Shown here in pieces: positions 8,253-15,739 of a stretch of DNA of 64,000 bases. Within the stretch, counting starts at the first letter, position 1; the number at the start of each line of letters is the position of its first letter. The position numbers and the translations under genes are program-made. The DNA comes from Sinomonas sp. ASV322 (lineage in GTDB: Bacteria > Actinomycetota > Actinomycetes > Actinomycetales > Micrococcaceae), in the NCBI RefSeq assembly GCF_030908245.1, contig NZ_JAVFJJ010000006.1, positions 62,001 through 126,000 on the forward strand, read 5' to 3'. A model generated the notes under the pieces. That model did not search any database, was not told where the DNA came from, and saw only the letters and a list, made by a program, of their open reading frames with translations.

Positions 8253-9533
8253 ATGGCCGCGCTGACTGCCCGACGGCGGCGCTCCCGCAAGCAGGCGTTA
8301 TCAGGTTCCAGCCAGCGCATCATGGGGGTGGATCTAGCCCGAGGCGCAGCGCTCCTCGCCATGATCTCGACGCATCTCCTCCCGACCTTCGCCGCCGAAC
8401 CGAGTCTCGGCGGACAGATCGTTCCCACCTTCGTCGGGCTCGTGTTCTCCGGGCGCTCCGCGGCTCTCTTCGCGGTACTCGCCGGCGTATCCCTCTCCCT
8501 TGGTCGCGTCCCCGCAGCCGCGAACCGCCCTGGGCTCGGCCTCCGCGCCGGCGTCATCGCCGTCGTCGGCCTCTCCCTCGGCGCCCTCAGCGTGAACATC
8601 GCCGTCATCCTCGTCCAGTACGCCGTGCTCTTCTGGTGCGTGATTCCGGTGCTCAGGCTCCAGACAAAGGCGCTCGGGCTCCTCGCGGGCGCCTGGATTC
8701 TCCTCGTGCCACTCGTGGCGTTCGGGCTGCGGCCTTGGCTGGTCGACGCACCAGAGCCGCTCCGTCTCGGGCACAATCCGACGTGGGTCGACCTGTTGGA
8801 GCCGCCGAAGCTCCTCGCCGACGTGTTCGTCACCGGGACATATCCCGTCGTCGAATGGTTCGGATACGTCCTCGTCGGCCTCTGGATCGGCAGACTCCCC
8901 CTTCGACGGGCCGGAACGCAGGTGGGCCTCCTCATCGGTGGCGCCGTGGCGGCCGTCTTGGCCAAGGGCGCCGAATGGGCCCTCATGGTGCCGCTGGGAG
9001 GCCGCGCTGCCCTGCTCGCGACGCCGCAAGCCAAGCAGTGGCCGCTCGAAGCGATGCTCAGGGCGAATCTCACGGGAGTCGACCAAACAGGCTCAGTGTG
9101 GTGGCTCGCAACGGCAGCGCCCCATTCGGGAACGACACTCGATCTCCTCCACACCTCGGGGACATCGGCCGCAGTCCTCGGCGCGTTCCTGCTCGTCGCG
9201 CGGGTCCGGCCGCTCGAAAGGACGCGGATCCTCGCGCCGCTCGCCGGCGCCGGCGCCATGACGCTCACGCTCTACACCGCCCACGTGTGCGCCGTGGCGT
9301 GGTCAGAGGCGGGCAACCCCCCGCAGATCTCGCGCGAAGGCCTGCTCGCGGTCCATATCGTGGCAGCCCTCGCCATCGGGCTGCTCTTCCGCGCGAATGA
9401 CTGGCGTGGCCCACTCGAGTGGGCCGCGCATGGCGTCTATCGGCTCGGTCTGGCTGGCCGAACTGGCCGGCAGCGGTCCGGCGGAGGCCGGCTCAGAACG
9501 GCGGAGGCCCGCCCTCCGAAACCGAACCGTTGA
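8253..9533 (+). CDS. Multi-spanning DUF418/DUF1624-like membrane protein
   Basis: 426 residues with roughly eight to ten hydrophobic segments. It opens with RIMGVDLARGAALLAMISTHLLP (from residue 22), typical of the DUF418/DUF1624 and acyltransferase-3-like membrane families, and ends with the GPLEWAAHGVYRLG signature that closes DUF418 proteins. Members are thought to transfer or flip acyl-type groups at the membrane, but no activity can be deduced here. The start is uncertain; an ATG at residue 24 (MGVDLARG) is also possible. The 3' end overlaps the convergent HNH gene by 41 nt. Confidence 0.75.
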   Translation: MAALTARRRRSRKQALSGSSQRIMGVDLARGAALLAMISTHLLPTFAAEPSLGGQIVPTFVGLVFSGRSAALFAVLAGVSLSLGRVPAAANRPGLGLRAGVIAVVGLSLGALSVNIAVILVQYAVLFWCVIPVLRLQTKALGLLAGAWILLVPLVAFGLRPWLVDAPEPLRLGHNPTWVDLLEPPKLLADVFVTGTYPVVEWFGYVLVGLWIGRLPLRRAGTQVGLLIGGAVAAVLAKGAEWALMVPLGGRAALLATPQAKQWPLEAMLRANLTGVDQTGSVWWLATAAPHSGTTLDLLHTSGTSAAVLGAFLLVARVRPLERTRILAPLAGAGAMTLTLYTAHVCAVAWSEAGNPPQISREGLLAVHIVAALAIGLLFRANDWRGPLEWAAHGVYRLGLAGRTGRQRSGGGRLRTAEARPPKPNR

Positions 9534-11079
9534 ACCGCGCCCGCGGCGCGGGAGGAGATGGCGCGGGAGGAGATTCGGAAGGACGTGTTGGCTTCACCGA
9601 CCGCACGGGGTACGTCGATCTCTCATATCGTGCGGGTTCGGTGTGTTGTGCGGGTTCGGTGTGGTGAGTGCGACCGAGGGGTGAGCGCCATCGGAGGTTG
9701 CCGTCTCGGGTGTGGGTGTAGGTCCAGGCGCCAATGGATTTGAGGGCGTGGTGTTTGCGGCAGAGGAAGGCGAGGTTGTGCGGGTCGGTGGTTCCGCCGT
9801 CCTGCCATTCGGTTGTGTGGTCGGGCTCGCATCGGTCGGCCGGGCGGGTGCAGCCGGGGAAGCGGCAGGTGCCGTCACGGTGGGCGAGGTAGCGGCGCAG
9901 TGCTTTCGGGGGCCGGTAGGCAGTGCGGCCGACGCCGAGGGCGGTTCCGGTGGTGGCGTCTGTGTACAGCCGCTGCCAATTCTGGGCCAGGGCCGCCAAC
10001 TGCCGGGCCGTGGAGGTGTCAATGGGTCCGTAGCCTGCGAGCTCCGCCAGCGACCAGTCCGCCCCCTGTCTCAGGTCCGCCGCCTGTGTCAGCTCCCGCT
10101 CCTGTGTCAGGTCCCCCGCCTGTGTCAGGTCCCCTGGGTGTTCTCCCAGGTGTGGCTGTTCCCCTGGGTGTAGTGGTTCGCCAGCGCGTGCGGCTCCCTC
10201 GCCGAGCAGCGTGTGGACTGGGATGGTGACGATGACCTCGGGGCGGAACGCGGGGAAGGGCTCGTCGGGGCCGGTGCCGGCCCCGAGGAGTCGTGCGGCG
10301 AGGGCATCGGCGCGGAGCTGGTCGAGGGTCTCGGGGGCGCCGCTGGCGCGGGCGGTGCGGGCGGCGGTGTCGAGGCCGTTGTAGATGGCCAAGCCTGCCT
10401 CGGCGGGCAGGTGGGCTTCGAGCGTGCACATGCCGTCCGGGTTCGGGGTGAACCAGACCCCTCGTTCCTTGAGGGCGGCATGCTTGCGCGTCGCGATGGT
10501 TTCGGGGTGGACTCGTTCGCGCATGCGGCGCAGGACCGTGCGCAGTTCCCCAGGGGCACGCCGGCGCCCGGTCCGGGTCGCTGCGCGCAGGAGGGCAGCG
10601 CGCGCGAAGTGCGGTGCGTCCTCAGCCGGAACCGAGCGGGCTGCGTCGAGGATGATCCGGGCGTGAGCGTCACTGATCTGCCCTTCTTCGAGGGCGCCCA
10701 GCACGGCCCGCTGCGTCGTGCAGAGATCGATTGCATCGTCCAGCTGCCGCGCCGCCGCTGATTCCGACACGGCGGTCGCAGTCGCGATCTCAGTCGCGGC
10801 CAAGGCGTGGACCTCTGCGCCATCGAAGCGTTCGGGTTGGCATTCGCGACGCGGCCCAAACTCCCCAGCGATCGTGTCCGCGAGGCGGGAGAAGGCCCGG
10901 TACTTCACGGCCGTGGCCCACGCGATCAGTCGGTCCGCGGCCAGGGCCGTCTCGATCGCGCCCGACGCGTCAGCGAATGCGTCGCGAGCGAGGCCGAGCC
11001 CTCCCCGGATCGGAGAACCGGGACCGGGCGCGAACCGTGGCGCGGCCGCCGGCCCGGTGCCGGATGCGGGATCCCCCAT
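9493..11079 (-). CDS. DUF222 / HNH endonuclease domain protein (13E12 type)
   Basis: About 528 residues. The N-terminal two-thirds is the helical DUF222 region; a C-terminal HNH zinc-nuclease module follows (LRRYLAHRDGTCRFPGCTRP, then CEPDHTTEWQDGGTTDPHNL and LCRKHHALK), with all expected Cys and His. Between them lies a Gln/Asp/Leu-rich stretch of degenerate six-residue repeats (DLTQxx, DNA about 10040-10145). The family is multicopy in actinobacteria and includes the M. tuberculosis 13E12 proteins. ATG at 11079 is preferred because GGGGGTGG lies 5 nt upstream; ATG at 11094 touches the SOS-like box. Role unknown, DNA-damage linked by its promoter. Confidence 0.88.
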   Translation of the reverse strand: MGDPASGTGPAAAPRFAPGPGSPIRGGLGLARDAFADASGAIETALAADRLIAWATAVKYRAFSRLADTIAGEFGPRRECQPERFDGAEVHALAATEIATATAVSESAAARQLDDAIDLCTTQRAVLGALEEGQISDAHARIILDAARSVPAEDAPHFARAALLRAATRTGRRRAPGELRTVLRRMRERVHPETIATRKHAALKERGVWFTPNPDGMCTLEAHLPAEAGLAIYNGLDTAARTARASGAPETLDQLRADALAARLLGAGTGPDEPFPAFRPEVIVTIPVHTLLGEGAARAGEPLHPGEQPHLGEHPGDLTQAGDLTQERELTQAADLRQGADWSLAELAGYGPIDTSTARQLAALAQNWQRLYTDATTGTALGVGRTAYRPPKALRRYLAHRDGTCRFPGCTRPADRCEPDHTTEWQDGGTTDPHNLAFLCRKHHALKSIGAWTYTHTRDGNLRWRSPLGRTHHTEPAQHTEPARYERSTYPVRSVKPTRPSESPPAPSPPAPRARFNGSVSEGGPPPF

Positions 11080-11095
11080 CTGATCCACCCCCATG

Positions 11096-11118
11096 AATCG
11101 AATCTATGTTCGATTATA
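11096..11118 (-). promoter_or_regulatory. SOS-like box overlapping a TATAAT -10 element
   Basis: The core TCGAATCTATGTTCGA (11098-11113) is an inverted repeat matching TCGAAC-N4-GTTCGA with one mismatch, the same deviation as the box at 8184. On the minus strand a perfect -10 hexamer TATAAT (11118-11113) abuts it, so LexA binding would cover the transcription start of the HNH gene. Confidence 0.72.
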
Positions 11119-11346
11119 GTCGGCGCGGGCCTCGCCCCGCGACCCTGTGGAGGGCCAATGCGGCCCCGGCAGACCCGGCCGGACCGCAAGCCTGCGGCGG
11201 CCACGGCCTGCCAGCCTGATGGGCCAAGCCCCGCAGCCGTTCGACCCGCGGACCTGCGCCAACCGCGCGCCCGGGGCCCGGCGGCGACCGGCACCTATTG
11301 GGGCTGGCTCATGTGGGGGCCGGCACCTGTGGGTTCGGCGTGGGCG
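11119..11346. other. Non-coding gap of about 230 bp
   Basis: Very GC-rich sequence between the HNH gene promoter and the stop of the PKD-like gene. Short open frames here show no family features. No convincing hairpin with a U-tract was found, so cassette A has no obvious intrinsic terminator. Confidence 0.5.
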
Positions 11347-11897
11347 TCAGCAGCCTTCGCCGTGGGGGTTCTGGAGGCAGTTCTCGGCGTAGAGCCTGAC
11401 CTCGGAGCGCCACACGCTCAGGGTCCTGGGCGCGGAGGGGACCGCGGCGGTGCCGGCGATACCCTGCCAGGGCCCGCCCTCGACGGAGAACTCCCCGGCG
11501 AACACGGTCGTCAGCCCGACCCGGAAGTCCCCGGTGGCCTGGTAGGCGTGGCTCGTGGCGGTCTTCTCCCCCCACCGCGCCTCGGGCACCGGCCCGCCCG
11601 GGGCCGCCGAGACCAGGGTGGTGCCGTCGCCGTAGTCGAAGCGGTGCTCGACCGGGCGCACCCGCACCCGCACCTTCCGGCCCAGCACGGTCGTCTCGAA
11701 CGACTGCACCCCCTCCCGGGAGGCACCGGCCGGCTCGGCGTACACGTTCGTCTCCGCGCCCTTGAGCGTATGCCTCCCCGGCTGCGCCCCCACCACCGAC
11801 GGCGCGATCGGCAACTCCCGCAACTGCTTTTCCGTCACGACCACCACCTCGCCACCACCCGGCCGCTGAGGCGGCTCGCCGTCGTACAGGCAATCCA
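11347..11897. repeat. Long inverted repeat, copy A (partner 57927-58475)
   Basis: About 550 bp encoding the C-terminal half of the PKD-like protein. By eye it matches the other copy in almost every base, with a handful of codon changes (for example D/E in CLYDGEPP, K/R in VVVVTEKQ, G/D in EPAGASRE). The orientation is opposite to the partner. Confidence 0.85.
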
Positions 11898-12231
11898 TGG
11901 CTTCCCGCTTGCGCTCCCCCGGGTTGGACCGCGGGGCGCTGTACCACAGCACCATCCGACCGCCCGGGCGTTCAGTGCACATCCCGTCGAAACCTGAACA
12001 GAAGGCGAACGCCTTGGTGCCGATACCCATCATGCACGTGGGCTCATAGGTGTACACGGTCGCGGCGGAGTCCTCCGCCTTCGCACTCGGAGGGCGGTAC
12101 TCCACTCGTCCCTTTGATTCAGCGTAGACCTGAGCAGAATCGCCGTTCCATTCGACCTTCGGGGGACTTGTTTCTGACGCCGCGATTGCTACCGAGACGA
12201 CGAACGCTCCCAACAGACGCTGCCCAATCAT
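11347..12231 (-). CDS. Cassette A: secreted PKD-like protein
   Basis: 294 residues from ATG 12231, whose ATGA overlaps the stop of the upstream lipoprotein gene; this overlap and a following signal sequence (MIGQRLLGAFVVSVAIAAS) fix the start. The N-terminal half (about 25-125) holds four cysteines (C-x, C, C, then DCLYDG). The C-terminal half has a PKD-like pattern: EHRFDYGDGT, then ATSHAYQATGDFRVGL. The last ~180 residues are almost identical to the protein at 57552-58475, while the first ~110 are strongly diverged. Probably exported and envelope-associated; function unknown. Confidence 0.8.
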   Translation of the reverse strand: MIGQRLLGAFVVSVAIAASETSPPKVEWNGDSAQVYAESKGRVEYRPPSAKAEDSAATVYTYEPTCMMGIGTKAFAFCSGFDGMCTERPGGRMVLWYSAPRSNPGERKREAMDCLYDGEPPQRPGGGEVVVVTEKQLRELPIAPSVVGAQPGRHTLKGAETNVYAEPAGASREGVQSFETTVLGRKVRVRVRPVEHRFDYGDGTTLVSAAPGGPVPEARWGEKTATSHAYQATGDFRVGLTTVFAGEFSVEGGPWQGIAGTAAVPSAPRTLSVWRSEVRLYAENCLQNPHGEGC

Positions 12232-12842
12232 GCCCGCCCGGCCTCTACCGTGGTCCACGCGCTATCAAACCTTGCATAGATGACCTGAGCGCCTTCGGCA
12301 GTTCCCCCTTCGTAGCTTTTGACCGCTGAACCGTCTCGGTCAAATCTCGTCGACGCCGATTCGTCGAGACTGAACAGGGCCATAACGTTTCCAACGGCGT
12401 CAATTGCCATGTTTGCCTGGAAACTGCTGACGGTTCTCCGAGGGCCGACTGACCAGCCACCATCCTGGTGGAGCTCTTTGGCTTTATCTATCTGAAACTG
12501 ACACATCTTGCACGATGGTTGCGATGATTCGCTAAGTGGACCGATGTCGCCCGTTTCTCTCGCGTACGTCACCGTGTCGAACCAGTACTGCGTGAACGCC
12601 GCGAAACCCTCTTCGGTGTTCTGCTTGGCGGCCTCGGGAAGCACGGGCTTGGGCAGGTTGCGGGCCGGGCCCTTTGAGCTCGCGGGCGTGGGCCGGGGGT
12701 CCGGCGTTGGCGTCGAGACAGTGCCCGAGGCGGTGGCTGAGCCATCAGTGGCGTCGGGCGGCCCGCCGCACGCCACAAGCGAAAGCGCGAAGACCACAAG
12801 GCCGACGGGCAGCAAGGACAACAGAACACGGCGCAGCGCCAT
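12228..12842 (-). CDS. Cassette A: DUF6318-type lipoprotein
   Basis: 204 residues. A lipoprotein signal peptide ends in the lipobox LVAC with C25 as the lipidation site. A Thr/Pro-rich linker (TPTPDPRPTPASSKGPARN) follows, then a helical domain with FAAFTQYWFDTVTYARETGD and a C-x-M-C pair. I place it in DUF6318 on these features. It has the same length as its paralogue at 56936-57550; the first ~110 residues are about 90% similar, the rest clearly diverged. It is translationally coupled to the PKD-like gene, so the two proteins probably act together on the outer face of the membrane. Confidence 0.82.
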   Translation of the reverse strand: MALRRVLLSLLPVGLVVFALSLVACGGPPDATDGSATASGTVSTPTPDPRPTPASSKGPARNLPKPVLPEAAKQNTEEGFAAFTQYWFDTVTYARETGDIGPLSESSQPSCKMCQFQIDKAKELHQDGGWSVGPRRTVSSFQANMAIDAVGNVMALFSLDESASTRFDRDGSAVKSYEGGTAEGAQVIYARFDSAWTTVEAGRA

Positions 12843-12928
12843 TAATCCCCCATATAGTCACGGTGCCAGTTTGTGACAGTGCCTAAGAACAGGCGCCCAC
12901 GATCGGTGCGGATCGATGGGCTCTTCGC

Positions 12929-12969
12929 AGTCTAACAACCCGGGCGCGAGTCGGGGAAAGTTATCCACA
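12929..12969 (-). promoter_or_regulatory. Cassette A promoter: TGTGGATAAC-N25-TAGACT
   Basis: On the minus strand TGTGGATAAC (12969-12960) is followed after exactly 25 nt by TAGACT (12934-12929), a plausible -10. The plus-strand reading of the first motif includes TTATCCACA, the perfect DnaA-box sequence. The same motif and spacing precede cassette B while the spacer sequence is unrelated. Downstream, CCGCACCG...GGGCGC is also shared by both leaders. Confidence 0.6.
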
Positions 12970-13006
12970 GCCTGCCCGGCCGGCGGCACAGCCGCGAAAT
13001 CGACCC

Positions 13007-13468
13007 TCAGCCGGCGCTTCGGTGCAGGGCAATCGCGCGACGCATCGCGGCACGAGCGCGCTTGCGGTCCCCCGAGGCGTCGTAGGCGAGGCCGAGTCGG
13101 TACCAGGTGCGCCAATCGCTCGGCGTGGCTTCGACGTCGGCCTGGAAGGCGGGGAACTCGGCGTCCGCGGCCGCGCGGACGATGCGTCCTCCCGGCGTCC
13201 TCGGAAGGTTGTCCTCAGGGAGTCCCCCCTCGGCGGCGAGCTCGCGGCCCAGCCGCTCGAGGCCCGCGCCGAACATGATCTCCCGCACGAGTGCCCACGC
13301 ACCGATGATCGGCAGGACGAGGTACCCGACACCGATCGCCTTGGCCACGAGCTGAGGGTCAGCGAGAAGGAGAATCGCCCGATTGAACGTCAGGACGAGA
13401 TAGAACACGAGCAGGAGCGCGACTCCCGCGACCCACAGCTTGGTGCGGTGCGCCTTCAGCCATTCCAC
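13007..13468 (-). CDS. Membrane protein with TPR-like C-terminus
   Basis: 153 residues from GTG 13468. Two membrane segments (about 11-31 and 45-62) are followed by a soluble tail with one TPR-like helical pair, WYRLGLAYDASGDRKRARAAMRRAIALH. It lies 4 nt after dapB and is probably co-transcribed; this small membrane protein is a common dapB neighbour in related actinobacteria. Function unknown. Confidence 0.72.
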   Translation of the reverse strand: MEWLKAHRTKLWVAGVALLLVFYLVLTFNRAILLLADPQLVAKAIGVGYLVLPIIGAWALVREIMFGAGLERLGRELAAEGGLPEDNLPRTPGGRIVRAAADAEFPAFQADVEATPSDWRTWYRLGLAYDASGDRKRARAAMRRAIALHRSAG

Positions 13469-13472
13469 GCGC

Positions 13473-14231
13473 TCACAGCCCCAGATCGAGGTAGCCGTCG
13501 AGTCCGTACGTCAGCCCCGGGTGCGCGGCAACGGAGCGGAGGCCGAGGAGGACTCCGGGCATGAAGGACGCGCGGTCGAACGAATCGTGACGAATCGTGA
13601 GCTGCTCCCCCGGCCCGCCGAGGAGAACCTCTTGGTGGGCAACGAGCCCGCGAAGCCGCACAGAGTGGACGTGGACGCCGTCGACGTCGGCGCCTCGTGC
13701 GCCGTCGAGCTGCTTCTCCGTGGCGTCGGGCGACGGCGCGACGCCGGCTTCCGCCCGCGAGGCCGCCACGAGCTGCGCGGTCCGCACCGCCGTGCCGGAC
13801 GGTGCATCGACCTTGTCCGGGTGATGGAGCTCGATGATCTCGACGGACTCGAAATACCGCGCAGCCTTCGCAGCGAAAGCGCTCGCCAGAACTGATCCGA
13901 GCGCAAAGTTCGGCGCGATGAGCACCCCGACTCCAGGATTCCCCTCAAGCAGGCCGCGGAGCGATTCGAGGCGTTCGGCCGTCCAGCCGGTCGTGCCGAC
14001 GACGGCGTGCAGGCCATGCTCGACCGCGAAGCGAACATTCGCCTCGGTCGAATCCGGGACGGTGAGATCCACGATGTAGCGGGCTCCGGCGTCGACAATC
14101 GCCTCAAGCGAATCGCTCCGGCCGAGTGCCGCGACGAGTTCCATGTCCGGGGCCGCAGCGACGGCCTTGACCGCCTCGGATCCCATGCGCCCGTTCGCGC
14201 CCAGCACTGCCACCGGAAGTCGTTCTGCCAT
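13473..14231 (-). CDS. dapB: 4-hydroxy-tetrahydrodipicolinate reductase
   Basis: 252 residues, second lysine-pathway enzyme, reducing the DapA product with NAD(P)H. The nucleotide-binding GANGRMG motif is at about 9-15; the catalytic H-H-x-x-K block appears as ELHHPDKVDAPSGTA, and the substrate loop APNFALGSVL precedes it. The short actinobacterial form is typical. The frame stays open upstream, but ATG at 14231 immediately precedes the conserved MAERLPVAVLGANGRMG start, so it is used. Confidence 0.95.
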   Translation of the reverse strand: MAERLPVAVLGANGRMGSEAVKAVAAAPDMELVAALGRSDSLEAIVDAGARYIVDLTVPDSTEANVRFAVEHGLHAVVGTTGWTAERLESLRGLLEGNPGVGVLIAPNFALGSVLASAFAAKAARYFESVEIIELHHPDKVDAPSGTAVRTAQLVAASRAEAGVAPSPDATEKQLDGARGADVDGVHVHSVRLRGLVAHQEVLLGGPGEQLTIRHDSFDRASFMPGVLLGLRSVAAHPGLTYGLDGYLDLGL

Positions 14232-14269
14232 GGGAACAAGCCTATCTGAGCCGACTTGGCCGAACGGCC

Positions 14270-14722
14270 TCACCCGAGCGCCGCGACCCACTCCTTGCCG
14301 CCGTCGTCGAAGAACTGCTCCTTCCAGATCGGCACTTCGGCCTTGACCCGATCTACGAGATCCGAGCACAGGCGGAAGGCCTCGCCTCGATGGGCGGAGG
14401 ACACGGCGCAGGCGAACGCGACATCCCCGACGCCGAGATCGCCGATGCGATGGGCGATCCACACGCGCATGGCGCGCTCAGACGGCCCGTACCGCTCGAG
14501 GTGATCCGCGACGACAGCGTCGACGACGCCGCGCAGCGTCGCCTCGGCGGTCGGATGGGCCGTGTAGGAAAGGCGGAGGACGCCTCGACCCTCGTCGTGG
14601 TCCCGCACGATCCCGGAGAAGGCGACGACGGCGCCCGCGTCCGGGGCGTCGACGGCGGCGCGCGCGGCGGCCTCGTCGAGAGGCTCGAAGGAGATGGAGG
14701 CGTGAATGATCTCAGTGTCCAT
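14270..14722 (-). CDS. moaE: Molybdopterin synthase catalytic subunit
   Basis: 150 residues. MoaE uses the C-terminal thiocarboxylate of MoaD to insert the two sulfurs into cyclic pyranopterin. The paired lysines of the active site are present with the usual 7-residue spacing (K127 in RVKAEV, K134 in PIWKEQFF), as is the SSAHRGEAF block. Its start overlaps the end of the mog-like gene by 11 nt, making it the last gene of the minus-strand molybdenum operon. Its partner moaD is on the plus strand 5 kb away. Confidence 0.94.
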   Translation of the reverse strand: MDTEIIHASISFEPLDEAAARAAVDAPDAGAVVAFSGIVRDHDEGRGVLRLSYTAHPTAEATLRGVVDAVVADHLERYGPSERAMRVWIAHRIGDLGVGDVAFACAVSSAHRGEAFRLCSDLVDRVKAEVPIWKEQFFDDGGKEWVAALG

Positions 14723-15188
14723 GGCTGCCCTCCAGCTGATCGCACAGATGAGCGATGATCGGATCGAGCACCGAAAGCCCGTCCATGACGCCCGACGGCG
14801 AGCCGGGCAGGTTCACGACGAAGGTCTTCCCTGCGGTCCCAGCGTGGCCGCGGCTCAGCGCGGCGAGGGGCGTCTTCGCCGTGCCGGCGCTGCGGATCGC
14901 CTCCATGATCCCCGGGATCTCGCGATCGAGGAGCGGAAGCGTTTCTTCAGGGGTCGCGTCGTCGGGGCTCAGCCCGGTGCCGCCACTCGTCACGACGATG
15001 GACGGACCAAGCGCCAGGAGCGCGCGGATGGCCGCTCCCACCGAGGGTCCATCAGGCACGACGGCGGCCGGAATCACGTCGAATCCGTGCTCGACCAGCC
15101 AGTCGGCGATCACGGGTGCCGAGCGATCCTCGTACACGCCCGTCGCGGCCCGCGTCGAGGCGATGACGATTCCCGCGCGGCGCGTCAC
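14712..15188 (-). CDS. mog: MoaB/Mog-type molybdenum cofactor protein
   Basis: 158 residues of the MoCF-binding fold, which adenylylates molybdopterin before metal insertion. Motifs are [17 protein letters not shown] and [16 protein letters not shown]. The start GTG at 15188 overlaps the moaC stop as GTGA and begins [23 protein letters not shown], the usual beginning of the family. MoaB and Mog cannot be separated with confidence by eye; the assignment rests on the fold. Confidence 0.88.
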   Translation of the reverse strand: MTRRAGIVIASTRAATGVYEDRSAPVIADWLVEHGFDVIPAAVVPDGPSVGAAIRALLALGPSIVVTSGGTGLSPDDATPEETLPLLDREIPGIMEAIRSAGTAKTPLAALSRGHAGTAGKTFVVNLPGSPSGVMDGLSVLDPIIAHLCDQLEGSHGH

Positions 15189-15739
15189 CCGCCTACTCCG
15201 GTCCCGGCGCCGAGCGCCCAGTCCCCGCTCTTGCCCCCGCTCTTCGCGAGCACCATGACATCCGAGATCACGGCGTGCCGGTCGACGGCCTTGATCATGT
15301 CGTAGACGCCGAGCGCGGCGATGCTCGCCGCCGTGAGCGCCTCCATCTCGACCCCGGTCACGCCGCGGGTCTTGACGGTCGCAATGACGCGCACGGCGTC
15401 CATTTCGAGCTCGAAATCCACTGTCACCTTGGAGATGGGAAGCGGATGGCACAGCGGAATGAGCTCCGACGTCTTCTTGGCGGCCATGATGCCGGCGACG
15501 CGGGCGACGGCGAGCGCGTCGCCTTTGGGCAGTCCGCCCTCGGCGAGAAGCGAGAGCACCTCGCCGGTCGTGCGCAGGACGGCCTGGGCCGTCGCCTCAC
15601 GGGTCGTCTCGGTCTTGACGCTCACGTCGACCATGTGCGCGCTCCCGTCGGATCGCACATGGGTAAGGCGAGCGGCATGTTGGGGATCGTTCACGGGATC
15701 GTTCACGGGATCGTTCACGGGATCGTTCACAGCAGCCAT
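15185..15739 (-). CDS. moaC: Cyclic pyranopterin monophosphate synthase
   Basis: 184 residues. MoaC forms cyclic pyranopterin monophosphate from the MoaA product. Characteristic blocks are [23 protein letters not shown] and [11 protein letters not shown] with the catalytic Lys/Asp. The start at 15739 overlaps moeA by 13 nt. The N-terminus is odd: four perfect VNDP repeats precede the conserved domain, encoded by a 12-bp tandem repeat. Confidence 0.94.
   Translation of the reverse strand: MAAVNDPVNDPVNDPVNDPQHAARLTHVRSDGSAHMVDVSVKTETTREATAQAVLRTTGEVLSLLAEGGLPKGDALAVARVAGIMAAKKTSELIPLCHPLPISKVTVDFELEMDAVRVIATVKTRGVTGVEMEALTAASIAALGVYDMIKAVDRHAVISDVMVLAKSGGKSGDWALGAGTGVGG
15683..15730. repeat. 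Four perfect 12-bp tandem copies in the moaC 5' end
   Basis: GGGATCGTTCAC is repeated four times without mismatch (48 bp), encoding VNDP repeats close after the moaC start and touching the moeA stop region. The unit is a multiple of three, so copy-number change would not shift the frame. Confidence 0.9.

Noticed and set aside
11119-11346. Small plus-strand genes in the gap before cassette A
   Set aside because: Short frames lack ribosome sites and recognisable sequence.
12961-12969. DnaA box as part of a replication origin
   Set aside because: Only one perfect box is found at each cassette promoter, with no AT-rich unwinding region and no dnaA/dnaN nearby.
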